Origin: Monoglobus pectinilyticus
GTDB lineage: Bacteria > Bacillota > Clostridia > Monoglobales > Monoglobaceae
DNA length: 64,000 bases
Direction of reading: 5' to 3'
Assembly (NCBI RefSeq): GCF_002874775.1
Contig: NZ_CP020991.1
Coordinates: 2,146,451-2,210,450, forward strand
The notes under the pieces are model-generated. The model did not search any database. It was not told where the DNA came from and saw nothing but the letters and a program-made list of their open reading frames with translations. The translations under genes and the position numbers were made by a program. This document shows positions 61,811-64,000 of the stretch, piece after piece. Each line of letters begins with the position of its first letter. Positions within the stretch are counted from its first letter, which is position 1.

Positions 61811-62800
61811 ATGAATATAATAGTAGACGCGATGGGCGGAGACAACGCCCCGGAAGAAATTGTAAAGGGCTGTATAATGGCAGCAAATGATTTTGGTGAA
61901 ATTATTACACTGGTAGGAAAAAAGGATATAATCAGCGAACATTTAAAAAAGGCCGGATATAACGGAGATAGGATAAAGATACAAAATGCTGAGGAAGTAA
62001 TAAGCGGAGACGATGAGCCGACTACCGCGATAAGACAGAAAAAGGATTCGTCTTTAAGGGTTGGGCTTGATATGCTCCATAAAGGTCAGGGAGACGTTAT
62101 GGTCAGTGCCGGGAACACCGGGGCTTTGATAACCGGAGCCACTCTGATAGTCAAAAGGATAAAGGGAGTAAGACGCGTGGCTTTGGCGCCTCTAATGCCG
62201 GCTGAAACAGGCTGTTTTTTGTTGGTCGACGGAGGAGCTAATGTTGAGTCAAGCGCGGCATTCTTAAAACAGTTTGCAATAATGGGTTCTATATATATGG
62301 AGAAAATTATGCATATTAAGAATCCAAGAGTAGGATTAGTTAATATAGGTTCTGAAGAAGAAAAGGGAACCGAGGATGTTACAGAAGCAAACAGGCTTTT
62401 GAAAGAAATACCGATAAACTATACTGGATATATTGAGGGCCGTGAAATTCCATGCGGAGCGGTTGACGTTGTAGTGTGTGATGGATTTACAGGAAATGTA
62501 ATTTTAAAGTTTATGGAAGGTATGGGAATAGTAATAAAACGAATGTTGAAGGGTATTTTTTTCAAAAACCTTAAAACTAAGATTGCGGCTCTTATGGTTA
62601 AGGGCGGAATTAATGAGCTTGGTAAAACTCTTGATTATACTGAATACGGTGGAGCTCCGCTTTTAGGATGTACAAAGCCGGTAGTAAAGGCGCATGGGAG
62701 TTCTAATGCGAAAGCGTTTTATCATGCAATCAGACAGTCTATAGATATGGTGAACAATAATCTAGTGGACACTATTTCTGAAAATATAAATAAATATTGA
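61811..62800 (+). CDS. plsX: Phosphate acyltransferase PlsX
   Basis: AGGAATGAG upstream favours ATG 61811 over the open GTG at 61784, giving 329 residues beginning NIIVDAMGGDNAPEEIV. Further family motifs are DEPTTAIRQKKDSSLRVGL, VSAGNTGALITGA, VLVDGGAN-type LLVDGGANVESS and VVCDGFTGNVILKF. PlsX makes acyl-phosphate from acyl-ACP for phosphatidic acid synthesis. fabH and fabK follow, so phospholipid and fatty-acid steps are co-expressed. Confidence 0.94.
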   Translation: MNIIVDAMGGDNAPEEIVKGCIMAANDFGEIITLVGKKDIISEHLKKAGYNGDRIKIQNAEEVISGDDEPTTAIRQKKDSSLRVGLDMLHKGQGDVMVSAGNTGALITGATLIVKRIKGVRRVALAPLMPAETGCFLLVDGGANVESSAAFLKQFAIMGSIYMEKIMHIKNPRVGLVNIGSEEEKGTEDVTEANRLLKEIPINYTGYIEGREIPCGAVDVVVCDGFTGNVILKFMEGMGIVIKRMLKGIFFKNLKTKIAALMVKGGINELGKTLDYTEYGGAPLLGCTKPVVKAHGSSNAKAFYHAIRQSIDMVNNNLVDTISENINKY

Positions 62801-62884
62801 TTTAAAGGGATGGATTGATGCTTCGGCATAGAATAGTGTTAAAAATCTATGCTGTGAAAATATTATAGGAAAGGCAATGATGAT

Positions 62885-63871
62885 ATGAGTAAAAAGCATG
62901 CAAAAATTGTGGGCGTAGGCAGATATCTGCCCGAAAAGATACTTGATAACGCTTATTTTGAGGGTATAGTCGAAACCAGTGATGAATGGATTCTGCAAAG
63001 AGTTGGTATAAAAGAACGCCGAATGAGTGATGAAAATACATTTGCTTCTGATCTTGCGGCAAAGGCGGCAGAAAATGCCTTAAAAGACGCCGGCATGGAT
63101 GCGAGTGAGATTGACCTTATTGTTATGGCTTCAGTGTCGCCGGAGATGTATACGCCGTCAGGCGCATGTATTGTGCAAAGTAAGATAGGCGCCAAGAATG
63201 CTGCGGCCTTTGATGTGAATGCGGCGTGCCCGGGGTTTATTTTCGCCATTACTGTCGCTACTCAGTTTGTTGAAAACGGAGTTTATAAAAATGTGTTAGT
63301 TATCGGAGCGGATACTCTGACGAAAATTACTGAATATAAAGACAGAAGCACATGCGTTTTGTTTGGAGACGGCGCAGGCGCTGCAATTTTGCAGGCTACT
63401 GATGAAGAGACAGGGGTCTTGGGTTCAGTTTTAGGTGCTGACGGCGACGCAGGGGACGTTTTAACTGTGTGTGGATTAAAAGTTTCTGAGCTTGATAAAG
63501 AGAGACGTCCATTTGGAAACTACAGAACTATTTGGATGGACGGGCAGTTGGTATATAAGTTTGCTGTGAAGACAATGGTAAGTTCGACAATAGAAGTGGT
63601 TGAAAATGCTGGGTATACGATTGATGATATAGATTTGGTTATTCCTCACCAAGCGAATCAAAGGATAATACAAAGTGCCAGAAAGAGGCTGGGTCTTGAT
63701 GAAAGCCGAGTATTTTCCAATGTTGAGCAGTTTGGAAATATGTCTGCCGCATGTATCCCGGTAGCTTTGTGTCAGGCTATAGAGGAAGGCAGAATAAAAA
63801 AAGGTCAAAAATTGGTTATAGTGAGTATGGGCGGCGGTCTTACATGGGGCAGTGTGCTTATTGAATTGTAA
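62885..63871 (+). CDS. fabH: 3-oxoacyl-ACP synthase III
   Basis: The 328-residue condensing enzyme starts fatty-acid synthesis from acyl-CoA and malonyl-ACP. The catalytic triad is visible: cysteine in DVNAACPGFIFA (about 112), histidine in VIPHQANQRII (about 246) and asparagine in FGNMSAACIP (about 276). SDEWILQRVGIKERR is the N-terminal CoA-binding signature. A GGAAAGG lies 10-16 bases before the ATG. It follows plsX by 84 bp and precedes fabK. Confidence 0.95.
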   Translation: MSKKHAKIVGVGRYLPEKILDNAYFEGIVETSDEWILQRVGIKERRMSDENTFASDLAAKAAENALKDAGMDASEIDLIVMASVSPEMYTPSGACIVQSKIGAKNAAAFDVNAACPGFIFAITVATQFVENGVYKNVLVIGADTLTKITEYKDRSTCVLFGDGAGAAILQATDEETGVLGSVLGADGDAGDVLTVCGLKVSELDKERRPFGNYRTIWMDGQLVYKFAVKTMVSSTIEVVENAGYTIDDIDLVIPHQANQRIIQSARKRLGLDESRVFSNVEQFGNMSAACIPVALCQAIEEGRIKKGQKLVIVSMGGGLTWGSVLIEL

Positions 63872-63884
63872 ACATGTTCTTTAG

Positions 63885-64000
<116 letters not shown>

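Overview
The window reads as the chromosome of a low-GC, Gram-positive Clostridia-type anaerobe. Most genes have AGGAGG-like ribosome binding sites. The clearest promoters match the sigma-A consensus. Sporulation genes (spoIIR, a pdaA-like deacetylase, a Spo0E-like gene), hydG for [FeFe]-hydrogenase maturation, and large secreted pectin/plant-polysaccharide enzymes point to a plant-fibre-degrading gut anaerobe. A Monoglobus-like pectin degrader is my guess; nothing here proves the genus.

Layout. 1-4.3 kb is the end of a surface-polysaccharide locus: a flippase-like C-terminus, an O-antigen-ligase family protein, a GT4 glycosyltransferase and two tandem DUF4330 proteins. 4.3-6.8 kb is an accessory island of two small XRE regulators and a third remnant, a TAAAC array, and several copies of a mosaic repeat in opposite orientations. 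Then come a MocR/PdxR-type regulator and a divergent pair of ABC exporter half-transporters (6.8-12.1 kb), a secreted 1152-aa pectin methylesterase (12.5-15.9 kb), a two-gene chromate transporter and a small DUF6440 gene. 17.8-25.9 kb is a branched-chain amino acid operon, ilvB-ilvN-ilvC-cimA-leuC-leuD-leuB. 26.2-32.2 kb is a 2012-aa secreted GH3 enzyme with a C-terminal rhodanese domain.

The second half is mostly housekeeping: a PdaA-like deacetylase, a methyltransferase, two membrane proteins, an aquaporin, a CtpA-type protease, argS with its DUF1934 neighbour, murI and ddl. spoIIR follows, then two paralogous membrane GGDEF proteins (one with a degenerate active site), an M16 peptidase pair with lgt, a Spo0E-like small protein, a structured leader before a TM1266-like regulator and hydG, another copy of the mosaic repeat, a FUSC-family protein and a nitroreductase. 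The window ends in recA-recX-rimO-pgsA-plsX-fabH-fabK.

How genes work together. CimA with LeuCD and LeuB would make 2-oxobutanoate from pyruvate, which IlvBN and IlvC then carry toward isoleucine; ilvD and leuA are not in the window. MurI, Ddl and the PdaA-like enzyme serve peptidoglycan. PgsA, PlsX, FabH and FabK serve membrane lipid synthesis. The pectin methylesterase and the GH3 enzyme share an uncharacterised accessory module and Thr/Pro linkers, so they look like parts of one extracellular polysaccharide-degrading set.

The most unusual items are the mosaic repeat whose hairpins keep their pairing while changing sequence, the GH3-rhodanese fusion, the attenuator-like leader before hydG, and an eight-G tract forming the ribosome binding site of a GGDEF gene.
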